34,080 nucleotides of DNA from positions 1-34,080 of IMG/VR virus record IMGVR_UViG_3300033153_004914, one strand, 5' to 3'. The DNA comes from a virus. This document shows, piece after piece, positions 21,315 to 29,415 of the stretch. The stretch's first letter is position 1. Every line of letters begins with the position of its first letter. The notes below the pieces were generated by a model. The model had not been told where the DNA came from and searched no databases. It saw nothing but the letters and a program-made list of their open reading frames with translations. A program made the translations under genes and the position numbers.

Positions 21315-21529
21315 AATACACAACAGAAGAACTATATGGCTTTCCACCAAGTATGTTTGACGATATGCTGTATTGGGATGCTCTTAAACTAAGAGAGCGT
21401 GAAAGCAAAGCAAGATATGGTGAATTATTAGTTAAAAAGATCAAGACAGAAGATGAATGTGCTTTAGAGAGTTATCTCTATAAAACATGGCAACGAGAGT
21501 TAAAATTGTTAGAGGAGAGAGAAGGATGA
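21311..21529 (+). CDS. Small early protein, unknown
   Basis: 72 residues, ATGA overlaps at both ends. Starts TTEELYGFPPSMFDDML, continues as a charged helix (ALKLRERESKARYGELLVKK). No known motif. Confidence 0.65.
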   Translation: MKYTTEELYGFPPSMFDDMLYWDALKLRERESKARYGELLVKKIKTEDECALESYLYKTWQRELKLLEEREG

Positions 21530-21699
21530 CTTTTGAAACACAGGTTGATATATGGAGGTTTCTTGTTGATGGTGGCACAGTATATCAAGACAAAACAAAA
21601 ATAAAATTCATAAATGGTGCACTAAAATACCAAGATGGGGATGAGTGGCTATTTTGTCCTATCTCTTTTGAAAATCCAAAGTTGTTTCATTATGCTTAA
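21526..21699 (+). CDS. Small early protein, unknown
   Basis: 57 residues from ATG 21526 (AGAAGG upstream, ATGA overlap); an earlier in-frame ATG is inside the previous gene and lacks a ribosome site. FETQVDIWRFLVDGGTVYQD and LKYQDGDEWLF form a compact beta-rich pattern seen in small phage proteins. No function known. Confidence 0.6.
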   Translation: MTFETQVDIWRFLVDGGTVYQDKTKIKFINGALKYQDGDEWLFCPISFENPKLFHYA

Positions 21700-22444
21700 A
21701 TATTACGGCACGCCTATAACATCAAAAGACAATCGTGTTTTTAAAGAGATGTTTACAGGGGAAAGGAGTTGTTTAATACCTTTTTCAGATTTTAGAAATA
21801 TAGAGATAGCAAAAGAGTTGTCCAATAATATTATTATAGACAATGGTGCATTTACAACATGGGGAAAGGAAAAAAGAGGTGACATACACAAGGTATGTTG
21901 GAAAACACACTGGGATAAATATTATACTTTTGTAGATAAACACATAGAAGATATTGAAATGTTTTTTATCCCTGACGTCATAGATGGCACCGAAGAGGAA
22001 AATGATGAATTAATAGCTAAATATTTCATAAGATACATCGCAGAAGAGAAAAGAAAAGGCGTCCCTATTTGGCACATAAATGAAAGCCTAGAAAGACTTG
22101 AAAGACTTGTGGATAATTTTGACTATATAGCATTTGGTAGTGTGGGAGAATATGCTCAATTAGGCACACCAAAATGGGAAAACAAAATGGATAAAGCCAT
22201 GAGAAAGGTATGTGATAAGGAAGGATGCCCGAAAGTAAAAATACACATGCTTAGGTGCCTAGATCCAAAAATATTCACTAGGTACCCATTTTATAGCGGT
22301 GACAGCACATCATTAGCGCAAAATCACTCAAAAAAAGGGTGGAAAAATATCGCACAAGGGGTGGAAAAATATAGTAGCCCAAAAAGATATGATTTTAGAG
22401 ACTACTATGAGACAACCTGTCTATTTGGGGGAGAATATGACTAA
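21692..22444 (+). CDS. TGT/DpdA-like TIM-barrel, putative DNA 7-deazaguanine transglycosylase
   Basis: 250 residues from ATG 21692, just inside the end of the previous gene. Motif order matches the queuine tRNA-ribosyltransferase superfamily: IIIDNGAFTTWGK (compare TDSGGFQ, base-binding Asp), FFIPDVIDGTEEEND, VPIWHINESLERL, YIAFGSVGEYA (compare the GLAVGE loop) and KIHMLRCLD followed by YSGDSTSLAQN, where the Asp may be the nucleophile. Phage members of this family (DpdA) exchange guanine for a 7-deazaguanine in DNA. It lies with SSB and NinG rather than with Q-biosynthesis genes, which are absent, so base precursor would come from the host. Assigned by motif order, not by alignment. Confidence 0.5.
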   Translation: MLKYYGTPITSKDNRVFKEMFTGERSCLIPFSDFRNIEIAKELSNNIIIDNGAFTTWGKEKRGDIHKVCWKTHWDKYYTFVDKHIEDIEMFFIPDVIDGTEEENDELIAKYFIRYIAEEKRKGVPIWHINESLERLERLVDNFDYIAFGSVGEYAQLGTPKWENKMDKAMRKVCDKEGCPKVKIHMLRCLDPKIFTRYPFYSGDSTSLAQNHSKKGWKNIAQGVEKYSSPKRYDFRDYYETTCLFGGEYD

Positions 22445-23006
22445 AGACCAACAACTCCAGACCAACCGATATAGGAAAAGAAAATGCAAAACGTGCAAAA
22501 CTTGGTTCCGTCCGGATAACGAAGATCAGCTAATCTGCATGAATGTTGATTGCGCCATTCCTTTTGCAAGAGAGGTAATAGCCAAAGAGAACAGAAAAGC
22601 TGCCAGAGAGTCAAGACAGAATACAATCACCAAACTAAAGAAGAGAGCAGAAACAGCCTGTAACTCCTATATAGTAAAAAGAGATCAAGGCTATCCGTGT
22701 ATCTCTTGTGGGTATATTTGGATATCTCCAAACGTAGGACGTGCACAACACGCAGGACATTGGAAGTCAGTAGCCGAAAGACAAGACCTTAGATACAATG
22801 AGGATAACATACATCTACAGTGCGACCATTGCAACGTACACAAAGGCGGTGGCATTCATCCAGGGTACAGACCTAACCTAATCAAGAGAGTAGGACTAGA
22901 AAAGGTTGAACAGCTAGAGAGCAACAATGTGCCGCGAAAATATAGTGAAGATGATCTCAGAGAAACAGAGAGGCATTATAAACATAAAAAGGAAATGTTG
23001 ATATGA
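22437..23006 (+). CDS. ninG: NinG / Rap recombination protein
   Basis: 189 residues from ATG 22437 (overlapping the previous gene by 8 bp). CKTCKTWFRPDNEDQLICMN, the helical middle, RDQGYPCISCGYI, RAQHAGHWKSVAERQDLRYN and LQCDHCNVHKGGGIHPGYRP reproduce the NinG layout: zinc ribbon, C-I-S-C-G, A-G-H, Q-C-x-x-C-N, Y-R. Lambda NinG (Rap) is a Holliday-junction and branch-specific endonuclease that helps recombination. It complements the ERF recombinase of the leftward operon. Confidence 0.88.
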   Translation: MTKDQQLQTNRYRKRKCKTCKTWFRPDNEDQLICMNVDCAIPFAREVIAKENRKAARESRQNTITKLKKRAETACNSYIVKRDQGYPCISCGYIWISPNVGRAQHAGHWKSVAERQDLRYNEDNIHLQCDHCNVHKGGGIHPGYRPNLIKRVGLEKVEQLESNNVPRKYSEDDLRETERHYKHKKEMLI

Positions 23007-23040
23007 TAATCACATACAAACAAAAGATAAAGGATTTGGC

Positions 23041-23442
23041 ATGACAAAAATAGATTTAATTGTTAAACTTTGGGATATTATAGATGATATTGACTCTTAT
23101 GGAGATATGGCAAAAGATGATGATAAATTGTTTCGCGGGTTAGTAGAAAGGAAACAAAAAGAGAGATGGGATTTGCCTATTACAACGGATGGTTATGGTT
23201 TGACAATAAAGGCAAGTGGCGAGACAGAACAAAAGCTTACACCAAGCGAAGCCTTATACGGTTTTACAGGGTGGATAACATCAAGAGACAAAAAGGTTGT
23301 TGCGAGTGCCAAACATGATGCAGCGATTTGGGCTGAGTTAGTTGATACCTTTATAAAAGAAAACAACCTAGAACAACCTAGAGACGGTTGGGAAAATAAC
23401 TTAATTCATCCTAGCGGAGAGTGCTCAGGCGGTACACAATGA
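23041..23442 (+). CDS. Conserved phage early protein, unknown
   Basis: 133 residues. DDIDSYGDMAKDDDKLFRGL, RWDLPITTDGYGLTI, PSEALYGFTGWITSRDKKV, KHDAAIWAELVDTFIKEN and EQPRDGWENNLIHPSG form a long, distinctive pattern that I recognise from hypothetical proteins of Gram-negative phages, without a known function. A 13-codon frame (23003-23044) couples it to NinG by ATGA overlaps. Confidence 0.65.
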   Translation: MTKIDLIVKLWDIIDDIDSYGDMAKDDDKLFRGLVERKQKERWDLPITTDGYGLTIKASGETEQKLTPSEALYGFTGWITSRDKKVVASAKHDAAIWAELVDTFIKENNLEQPRDGWENNLIHPSGECSGGTQ

Positions 23443-23588
23443 CTAAAAAAGACAAAGCCAAGCAACGCAAACAAGAAGAACAGCGTAAGAGGTCTGACAT
23501 GATGAAGGATGAAGCTGCGAGGGATATCAATCAGAGGTTTCGAGAGGGAACATTATGGCAAAGCAAGGCGAAAAAAACAAAACCTTAA
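23439..23588 (+). CDS. 49-residue basic protein
   Basis: Starts by ATGA overlap. Very basic and helical (KDKAKQRKQEEQRKRSDMMK, then AARDINQRF). It ends just before the homing endonuclease insertion. A second short frame (23555-23605, MAKQGEKNKTL) overlaps its end and may be a gene start cut off by that insertion. Confidence 0.55.
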   Translation: MTKKDKAKQRKQEEQRKRSDMMKDEAARDINQRFREGTLWQSKAKKTKP

Positions 23589-23600
23589 CCATATTTACAA

Positions 23601-23657
23601 TATAATATAAAAGGCAAGACTCTAACTCTTGCCAATTTATCGTTAGAGGATAAGAAA
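23601..23657 (+). promoter_or_regulatory. Promoter and tandem kissing-hairpin leader of the forward homing endonuclease
   Basis: TATAAT (23601-23606), six bases, then hairpin I: GGCAAGA-CTCTAAC-TCTTGCC (23613-23633). After two bases comes hairpin II: TTATC-GTTAGAG-GATAA (23637-23653, plus a T-G wobble outside). Loop II carries the GAG of the Shine-Dalgarno GAGG. Loop I CTCTAAC and loop II GTTAGAG are perfect 7-base reverse complements. The -10 to stem spacing equals that of the leader at 1905-1957, yet the stem and loop sequences differ, so the pairing is conserved rather than the bases. Confidence 0.75.
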
Positions 23658-24278
23658 ATGAAAAATATAAAACAATGCAATTCATGCAATCTAATCAAAG
23701 ACATTTCAGAGTTTACTAAGCACATTAAAGGGAAGGACGGCTTATATTCTTTCTGTAGAGAATGTTGTTGTGACAAAGTTAAGGCATACAATAAGACAAA
23801 AGATGGTGTTGTTTCATCAATATATAGAAACCAAAGAAAAAACTCCAAAAAAAGAGGGCATACTATGCCAACATATACAAAAGAAGAAATAAAGGAGTGG
23901 CTCTTCTCACAAAAGAAATTTCATCTACTGTATGATAATTGGAAGCGACTAGACTATCAGAGAAAATATAAACCATCAATAGATAGAAAAGACGATTTTA
24001 TTGGCTACACAATAAGTAATATTCGATTAACTATTTGGCATAAAAACAATACCAAAGGGCACTCAGATAGAAAAAGAGGAGTAGGCACACAAGGAAGAAT
24101 TTGTAAGCCTGTTATACAATTAACCATGAATGGAGAAATTATCTCTAGTTATATATCATTGTGTGAGGCAGAGAGGAAAACAAATATTGCTAATTCTAGC
24201 ATATCGAAAGTATGTAATGGCAAGTTGGGTTCGGCAGGAGGGTTTCTATGGAAATACAAACCCAAAAAAGCTAAGTAA
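23658..24278 (+). CDS. HNH-type homing endonuclease with zinc ribbon and NUMOD1-like C-terminus
   Basis: 206 residues. Zinc ribbon (CNSCNLIKDISEFTKHIKGK, then CRECCCDK), HNH-type core (PSIDRKDDFIGYTISNIRLT with a following N-N-T-K-G-H) and a NUMOD1-like tail (VIQLTMNGEIISSYISLCEA, ending GGFLWKYK). It shares domain order and many residues with the reverse-strand gene at 1292-1903, including G-H-x-M-P-T-Y near residue 70. It lies between early genes and the packaging genes and has its own promoter and leader switch. Target site unknown. Confidence 0.85.
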   Translation: MKNIKQCNSCNLIKDISEFTKHIKGKDGLYSFCRECCCDKVKAYNKTKDGVVSSIYRNQRKNSKKRGHTMPTYTKEEIKEWLFSQKKFHLLYDNWKRLDYQRKYKPSIDRKDDFIGYTISNIRLTIWHKNNTKGHSDRKRGVGTQGRICKPVIQLTMNGEIISSYISLCEAERKTNIANSSISKVCNGKLGSAGGFLWKYKPKKAK

Positions 24279-24287
24279 GGGGAACAA

Positions 24288-24725
24288 ATGGAAGAGGCAG
24301 AAACACTTTATTATACATGTAGTCTAAGAATAGACGATGATATAGAAGTGTCCGACCCATTCTTGGTTGGGTGCATAACTTATATGAAGCGATCAAATGG
24401 CGAAAAAGGCGTAAGGCAAAAAGTAAAAAATGACCTCAGCATGAATTATTATGAGCCTTATCTTAGAGAACTTAGGTTCATTGCCGTGATGAATAAAGAC
24501 TCTCTTCAAGCGCTAATTACATCTTCCCTCGATATTTCTGCTATACTGAAACAAGTGACAATTATTTTTAAACACACGAAATACTGTGACTTTTCCAAGG
24601 TTCAAGGGAGTACACATGCACGAAAAGCAAAAAGGGCGGGCGAAATGCTTATGAAGATATCTGAACAGATGCGACCTACAACGAAAGCAATATCTGATAA
24701 CGGTTTGTTTAGTGAGGTTGAGTAG
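24288..24725 (+). CDS. Protein upstream of the terminase, unknown
   Basis: 145 residues after AAGGGG. AETLYYTCSLRIDDDIEVSD, then a helical part (KDSLQALITSSLDISAILKQ) and ARKAKRAGEMLMKISEQMRP. No HTH recognised. Its stop overlaps the GTG start of the terminase small subunit, so it may aid packaging or control late transcription; this is context only. Confidence 0.65.
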   Translation: MEEAETLYYTCSLRIDDDIEVSDPFLVGCITYMKRSNGEKGVRQKVKNDLSMNYYEPYLRELRFIAVMNKDSLQALITSSLDISAILKQVTIIFKHTKYCDFSKVQGSTHARKAKRAGEMLMKISEQMRPTTKAISDNGLFSEVE

Positions 24726-25237
24726 TGGCTAAACTATCGGGTAAGCAGAAAAGATTTTGTGATGAATACCTAATAGACCTTAATGCAACACAAGCATATG
24801 TAAGGGCTGGATACAAATCAAAGAGACCCCACGTTCATGCCGCACAGTTAGTGGCTAATAGTAGTATTCAAGCCTATATAGCCAAAAGAATGGAAGATGC
24901 ACAAAAAAGGAATGAAATATCACTTGATGAAGTGGTTAAAGAGATTGCAAAGATAGCCAGGTTTGACATTAGACATCTTTATGATGATGAAGGCTTTATG
25001 TTACAACCATATGAGTTAAGTGAGGCGGCGGCAAAAGTAGTTTCAGGGTTTAAAAGCAGAAGAGAGACAATAGGGAGCGGCGAAAATAAAGAGGTAAACT
25101 TTATCGATGAGTACAAAACCTATGATAAAACAAAAGCCCTCGATATGCTTATGAAGTATTTTGGTGGATATGAAAAAGATAATCGACAAAGCAAGAATGA
25201 AACTATTGTAATAGTCGCAAAAGAGCCAGACTTTTAA
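24725..25237 (+). CDS. terS: Terminase small subunit
   Basis: 170 residues from GTG 24725. LSGKQKRFCDEYLIDLNATQ then AYVRAGYKSKRPHVHAAQLV is the diagnostic start of the Terminase_2 family, with the HTH that binds the packaging site. IAKIARFDIRHLYDDEGFML follows as in other family members. It overlaps the large subunit gene by one base (TAATG). Works with TerL to start packaging, most likely by a headful mechanism given the circular assembly. Confidence 0.9.
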   Translation: MAKLSGKQKRFCDEYLIDLNATQAYVRAGYKSKRPHVHAAQLVANSSIQAYIAKRMEDAQKRNEISLDEVVKEIAKIARFDIRHLYDDEGFMLQPYELSEAAAKVVSGFKSRRETIGSGENKEVNFIDEYKTYDKTKALDMLMKYFGGYEKDNRQSKNETIVIVAKEPDF

Positions 25238-26520
25238 TGAGCTACAATCCAGACATAGACCTTTCTAATGTTTTAAATAAGACCGTACTTGATGTGTACA
25301 AGCCTACTTTTAGGGACGAGAAAAGATACGGTGTGTTTTATGGTGGTGCGGGAAGCGGAAAGAGTAGATTCATTGCACAAAAGATACTTTATAGAGTGAT
25401 ATATCAAGAGAACCATAGATTTTTAATAGTTAGAAAAGTTAAAGATACTATGAGAGCATCTGTCTTTCAACTATTCAAAGATTATATTCACTCTTGGGGG
25501 GTTGAAAGTAAATTTAAAATTATAGAAACACCCATGAAAATCACACACGTATCGTCAGGGAACACAATTCTTTTTATGGGAGTAGACAAGCCTGAGAAAC
25601 TAAAGTCAATAGAAAAGATCACGAGTATCTGGGTTGAGGAAGCAAGTGAACTTAATGAGGCAGATTTTAATGAACTCGATAGACGGCTAAGAGGAGAGCT
25701 TCAAAACTATAAGCAAATAATGTTAAGCTTCAACCCTATATCACATCTCCATTGGCTAAAGAAAAGATTTTATGACAACACACCAACGAACTGCACATTA
25801 CTAAAAACAACCTTCCTTGACAATCCTATGCTGCCACAAGATGATAGAGATGTATTACTAGAGATGGAAAACTACGACATTCAACAATATAATATCTATG
25901 CTCTTGGTGAGTGGGGAGTTTTAAACACAAATATAATTCATCACAGATTTAAACCAATAGAGCATCTATCCACTAAGACGATTAAAGACTTCTATCATCT
26001 TAACATAGGAATAGATTTTAATATAGGCGGGTGTGTGGGCGTAGTGTTTGCAGAGGATAATCAAGGGAATATGCACGCGATAGATGAGTTTTGCGTATAT
26101 GATACAGAAGAGATAATAACAGAACTAAAGAGTCAAAAGTATTCAAGCTACACTATGGACTTATACCCAGATGCGACAGGAACCAAGAGGTCAACAAACA
26201 GTACCACAACAGACATAGCCATGCTAAGGGACGAATTTAGCGTTATTGCACCCAAGAGTAATGGGTCAACTCAAAAGAGATACAATGCCGTCAACAGAAA
26301 GTTTATGACCAGCACACTATTAATCAATAAAGACAAATGCCCTAAAACATATGCAGCGTATCAAACACACGCTTATCTAAAAAACGGACAACCAGAGAAG
26401 TTTGACAATCACGAGGGTGGTGCGATTGATGATTACACGGATGCAGGAGATTACTGTATATCCAGGATGTTCCCTATTGAGGTTACAAGCTCGGGCATGC
26501 ACAAGATGAAAAAGAGATAG
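25237..26520 (+). CDS. terL: Terminase large subunit
   Basis: 427 residues, PBSX/SPP1-like size. ATPase: GVFYGGAGSGKSRFIAQKIL (Walker A, about 32-51), then SIWVEEASELNEADFNELDR (Walker B with Glu). FNPISHLHWLKKRFY is the usual coupling region. RNase H-like nuclease: NIGIDFNIGGCVGVVF (first Asp), LYPDATGTKRSTNS (second) and DDYTDAGDY (third) near the C-terminus. It translocates and cuts the concatemer. No ribosome site is obvious apart from coupling to terS. Confidence 0.92.
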   Translation: MSYNPDIDLSNVLNKTVLDVYKPTFRDEKRYGVFYGGAGSGKSRFIAQKILYRVIYQENHRFLIVRKVKDTMRASVFQLFKDYIHSWGVESKFKIIETPMKITHVSSGNTILFMGVDKPEKLKSIEKITSIWVEEASELNEADFNELDRRLRGELQNYKQIMLSFNPISHLHWLKKRFYDNTPTNCTLLKTTFLDNPMLPQDDRDVLLEMENYDIQQYNIYALGEWGVLNTNIIHHRFKPIEHLSTKTIKDFYHLNIGIDFNIGGCVGVVFAEDNQGNMHAIDEFCVYDTEEIITELKSQKYSSYTMDLYPDATGTKRSTNSTTTDIAMLRDEFSVIAPKSNGSTQKRYNAVNRKFMTSTLLINKDKCPKTYAAYQTHAYLKNGQPEKFDNHEGGAIDDYTDAGDYCISRMFPIEVTSSGMHKMKKR

Positions 26521-26536
26521 TCAAGACAAGGCTTTG

Positions 26537-26545
26537 TGTTATAAT
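26537..26545 (+). promoter_or_regulatory. Extended -10 promoter before the portal gene
   Basis: TGT-TATAAT within TTGTGTTATAATGAT, 28 bases before the ATG at 26574. The same string occurs on the minus strand at 29738-29746, and a one-base variant before the scaffold gene. No -35 box. Probable structural-operon promoter. Confidence 0.6.
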
Positions 26546-26573
26546 GATAAAAGTAAATTTTTAAGGCATCTAA

Positions 26574-28022
26574 ATGAATCAACAACTACCTAGTACCGCA
26601 ATAGGCTACATTAAGAAAGCCACCAACACGGTTAATGTAAATATCAGCAATGAGAGTGATAGAATCACCAAGTTTGCAAGACGAAAGCAGATGCTAAACG
26701 ACAATTTCTATGCACAAGTAGAGCAGGAGTTAGGAAATGTTATTGTTTCGGCAGACGATACAGGGTTGATAGACCAGATAGATGATACCAACAACCTGTT
26801 TAGAATGGTAGTTGAGGAAATATCCAAAGTGTATGATGTTGAACCTCAAAGAGAATTTAGCACCAATAAGACAGAACAAGAGGAAATGGAGACTCTATAC
26901 AAGGAGTTAGATACTACGGAAATACTAGAACAGTCTAACGTCTATATGAACGCTTTCAATGATGTATTAATACAGGTAGGGTTTAATGATGATGATAAGA
27001 AATTTACACTAAAACTAAGAACACCGGAAAATACAATCGTAGTAGCCGATGATGATCTAAAACCAGAAGAGGTATATATTTATGGTGGTAAAGGAAAGTC
27101 GGACGATAAAGATATGCAAATTTGGTATGGATACACAAAAGATAATGTATTTAAACTATACGTCGATACTCCTAATGATGTGTTGGGGCATGAAAGTACA
27201 GACAGGCTACCTCTAAAAGATGGCGGAGAGATAGACAATTCTTTAGGTTTTTTGCCGTTTATCCCTATCCATAAAGGGTTTAGAGATGATTCTTTTTGGC
27301 AAATATATAAAGGTGATGATCTAGTCAAAGGAAATATTCAAGTAGCTATCAAGCTAACGATACTTAATCAGCTTATAAAATTCCAATCATTTAAACAACT
27401 TGTAGCAACAAGCGAAGCCAAGCAAAGTTTGGACGGGATTGCATTAGACCCAGCAAGTGTTATTTATTTATTTGGTGAGGGGTCAGACATTAAAACCCTT
27501 GATTTAGAGTCTAACTATAAGATGCTGTGGGACACGATAAACGAGATAAATCAAAATATTGCAACGAACTATAAGATAAGCGGGAATATGTTTAAGATGA
27601 CCGGCACACCTTCTAGCGGGTTTTCTCTATTGATGGAGAACATAAAACTAGACAGCTTTGTGGGGAAACAGCAAAAATACTATAAGAAAATAGAACAAGA
27701 CCTATTCAATCTATTTAAAAAGATGGATGATAAAATGAGTCTAGGGATAATCAAAGGAGATAATTTAAAGACAAACTTTGGGGAGCTTCCATATCCAAAG
27801 AGTGATAAGGAGTTATTAGATGAGCAGGAAAAGGCTATCAGTATAGGACTCACAAACGCAGTTGCAATAATTCAAAAAGAAAAAGGTGTAGACGAAGACG
27901 AGGCTATGAAAATATATAAAGAGAATATCGAATACAGAAACATGGCAAACGAAAACCTAAACAAACCCACACTTGATGAGAACGGAACAGCGGAAGCTAT
28001 GGGAATTAAAACAGAGGAATAA
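26574..28022 (+). CDS. Portal protein, SPP1 gp6-like
   Basis: 482 residues. NDNFYAQVEQELGNVIVSAD, LFRMVVEEISKVYDVEPQRE, a beta-rich wing (LKLRTPENTIVVADDDLKPE), FLPFIPIHKGFRDDSFWQIY, YKISGNMFKMTGTPSSGFSL and a charged helical C-terminus fit the SPP1-type portal family. Dodecameric portals form the DNA gate and nucleate capsid assembly. TerL precedes it and the minor head protein follows after 2 bp. Confidence 0.82.
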   Translation: MNQQLPSTAIGYIKKATNTVNVNISNESDRITKFARRKQMLNDNFYAQVEQELGNVIVSADDTGLIDQIDDTNNLFRMVVEEISKVYDVEPQREFSTNKTEQEEMETLYKELDTTEILEQSNVYMNAFNDVLIQVGFNDDDKKFTLKLRTPENTIVVADDDLKPEEVYIYGGKGKSDDKDMQIWYGYTKDNVFKLYVDTPNDVLGHESTDRLPLKDGGEIDNSLGFLPFIPIHKGFRDDSFWQIYKGDDLVKGNIQVAIKLTILNQLIKFQSFKQLVATSEAKQSLDGIALDPASVIYLFGEGSDIKTLDLESNYKMLWDTINEINQNIATNYKISGNMFKMTGTPSSGFSLLMENIKLDSFVGKQQKYYKKIEQDLFNLFKKMDDKMSLGIIKGDNLKTNFGELPYPKSDKELLDEQEKAISIGLTNAVAIIQKEKGVDEDEAMKIYKENIEYRNMANENLNKPTLDENGTAEAMGIKTEE

Positions 28023-28024
28023 TC

Positions 28025-28786
28025 ATGCTAGGTCAAGATTCACAGCAGAAGAAAATTGAGAACATCATTAAAAAGTTTGATGGTGATATGGCACGTGTCA
28101 TTCTTGAAGTAGAAAGACTCACAAATAAATACCTGCTGACTAATAACGTAACTGCCCTAACCTCCCTTGACTTTGATATAGCATTTAACGATATACTCCA
28201 AAAGTCTGGGTACTACACGCTTATTCGCAATATGGTAGACGAAGATTTTAATGTCTTATTCGGAATGATAAAGGACGGGTTTAAAGAGGGTGGTTTTTTA
28301 ATCGAATACACCAAGAGCGACTTAGAAAAAGTTATGGCACTCAAAGCACTTCAAACTAATAAATTCTCAGTATTAGGCAGTACCGCAGGAACAACACTCA
28401 AAGAGAATCTATACCGCTATTCACTTAGCGACTATTCCATAGATGATATGGCTAAACAGATAGCAATAGACTTCAAAGGTACTAATTTAGCCAAGCACTC
28501 CACAACACTTGCGAGAACGGCTGCTGGAGAGTTTCAACAGTCTGTTATAGATATAGAGTCAGAAGGGCTTGACGGCGTTTATCTTTATGTTGGCGTATTG
28601 GATGGGGTAACGCGTGACTTCTGTTCGTGTGTGTTAAGACAGAAATCATATTACAATAAAGATCAAAAAAACAAAATTCAATCAGACTCAAAGCGAAAGT
28701 ATAATTGCAGACATAGGCTTCGGATGGTTACAGAAGAGTATGCAAAAGGCAACGGGTATAAAAAGAGTAGTGGTACATCATGCTAA
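28025..28786 (+). CDS. Minor head protein, Mu F / SPP1 gp7-like
   Basis: 253 residues. The C-terminal motif is diagnostic: GVLDGVTRDFCSCVLRQKSY, then KYNCRHRLRMVTEEYAK, matching the family pattern T-R-x-x-C ... Y ... N-C-R-H. The N-terminal part is helical. These proteins sit inside the procapsid near the portal and assist DNA entry. The next gene overlaps its end. Confidence 0.8.
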   Translation: MLGQDSQQKKIENIIKKFDGDMARVILEVERLTNKYLLTNNVTALTSLDFDIAFNDILQKSGYYTLIRNMVDEDFNVLFGMIKDGFKEGGFLIEYTKSDLEKVMALKALQTNKFSVLGSTAGTTLKENLYRYSLSDYSIDDMAKQIAIDFKGTNLAKHSTTLARTAAGEFQQSVIDIESEGLDGVYLYVGVLDGVTRDFCSCVLRQKSYYNKDQKNKIQSDSKRKYNCRHRLRMVTEEYAKGNGYKKSSGTSC

Positions 28787-29181
28787 AGAAGCGTATTAAT
28801 TTTAATAAAGTAAAAAGAATTGTTATTAATGGTCGAGTAGATAAGCTAAGAAAAGAACGGTTGAATATCGAAACGGGGATAGTCAAGCGTACTCTTAAAG
28901 GCAAAGATGTAAAACTAAAAAGATTCGGAACATACGCACCATACTCAAAGAACTATGAGAATTATCGTAAAAGGCATGGAAGAAGCTCTAAAGTAAACTT
29001 GACTTATACAGGTGCTATGCTAGGTGCAATAATAGGCAAAAACATAAAAGACGGACTTAGGTTCAAATTCTCCTCAAGTGCTGAAACCAAAAAGGCTACA
29101 TGGAACCAAAAGACTAGACGCTTCTTTGGAGTTGATAAAACACAAATCAGATACCTTAAAAAAGTAATGGGTAAACTTTAA
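28780..29181 (+). CDS. Putative neck/virion morphogenesis protein
   Basis: 133 residues, very basic. SSKVNLTYTGAMLGAIIGKN and KTRRFFGVDKTQIRYL resemble the core of phage virion morphogenesis or HK97 gp10-like tail-completion proteins (L-x-x-T-G-x-M-L ... R-R-F-F-G-x). It overlaps the minor head gene by 7 bp. Family assignment is tentative, and the position before the scaffold is unusual for a neck protein. Confidence 0.55.
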   Translation: MLKKRINFNKVKRIVINGRVDKLRKERLNIETGIVKRTLKGKDVKLKRFGTYAPYSKNYENYRKRHGRSSKVNLTYTGAMLGAIIGKNIKDGLRFKFSSSAETKKATWNQKTRRFFGVDKTQIRYLKKVMGKL

Positions 29182-29415
29182 TTACCTTATTGTCTCGAAT
29201 GAATACCCTTCAATTACCATACATCTATTTCTTATCTCTATATGCCTATATGCGCCCTCAAACGGACTTCTAATATACATGGTAGCTTTTTGCGCTTCAT
29301 AGTCACACTTAATCAGCATTCTATCTCTCTCCGGTGTGGTTTTGTTTGGGTGTACGAATTGTGTTTGGGCGCATCCTGTAAACAGTATAACAGCCGCTAC
29401 AAGAATCACTTTCAT
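29182..29415 (-). CDS. Small phage lipoprotein
   Basis: 77 residues. MKVILVAAVILFTGC is a classic lipobox signal (LFTGC, lipidated Cys at 15), so a mature lipoprotein of 63 residues. The mature part has CDYEAQKATMYI and NRCMVIEGYSFET, the C ... E-A ... C-M ... G-Y pattern of small bacterial and phage lipoproteins. Reverse-strand location inside the head genes, with its own promoter, fits a moron or superinfection-exclusion lipoprotein; an outer-membrane spanin is less likely since it is far from the lysis genes. Confidence 0.7.
   Translation of the reverse strand: MKVILVAAVILFTGCAQTQFVHPNKTTPERDRMLIKCDYEAQKATMYIRSPFEGAYRHIEIRNRCMVIEGYSFETIR

Noticed and set aside
23003-23044. 13-codon frame between NinG and the next gene
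   Set aside because: Coupled by ATGA at both ends but too short to call a gene; probably only a reinitiation bridge.
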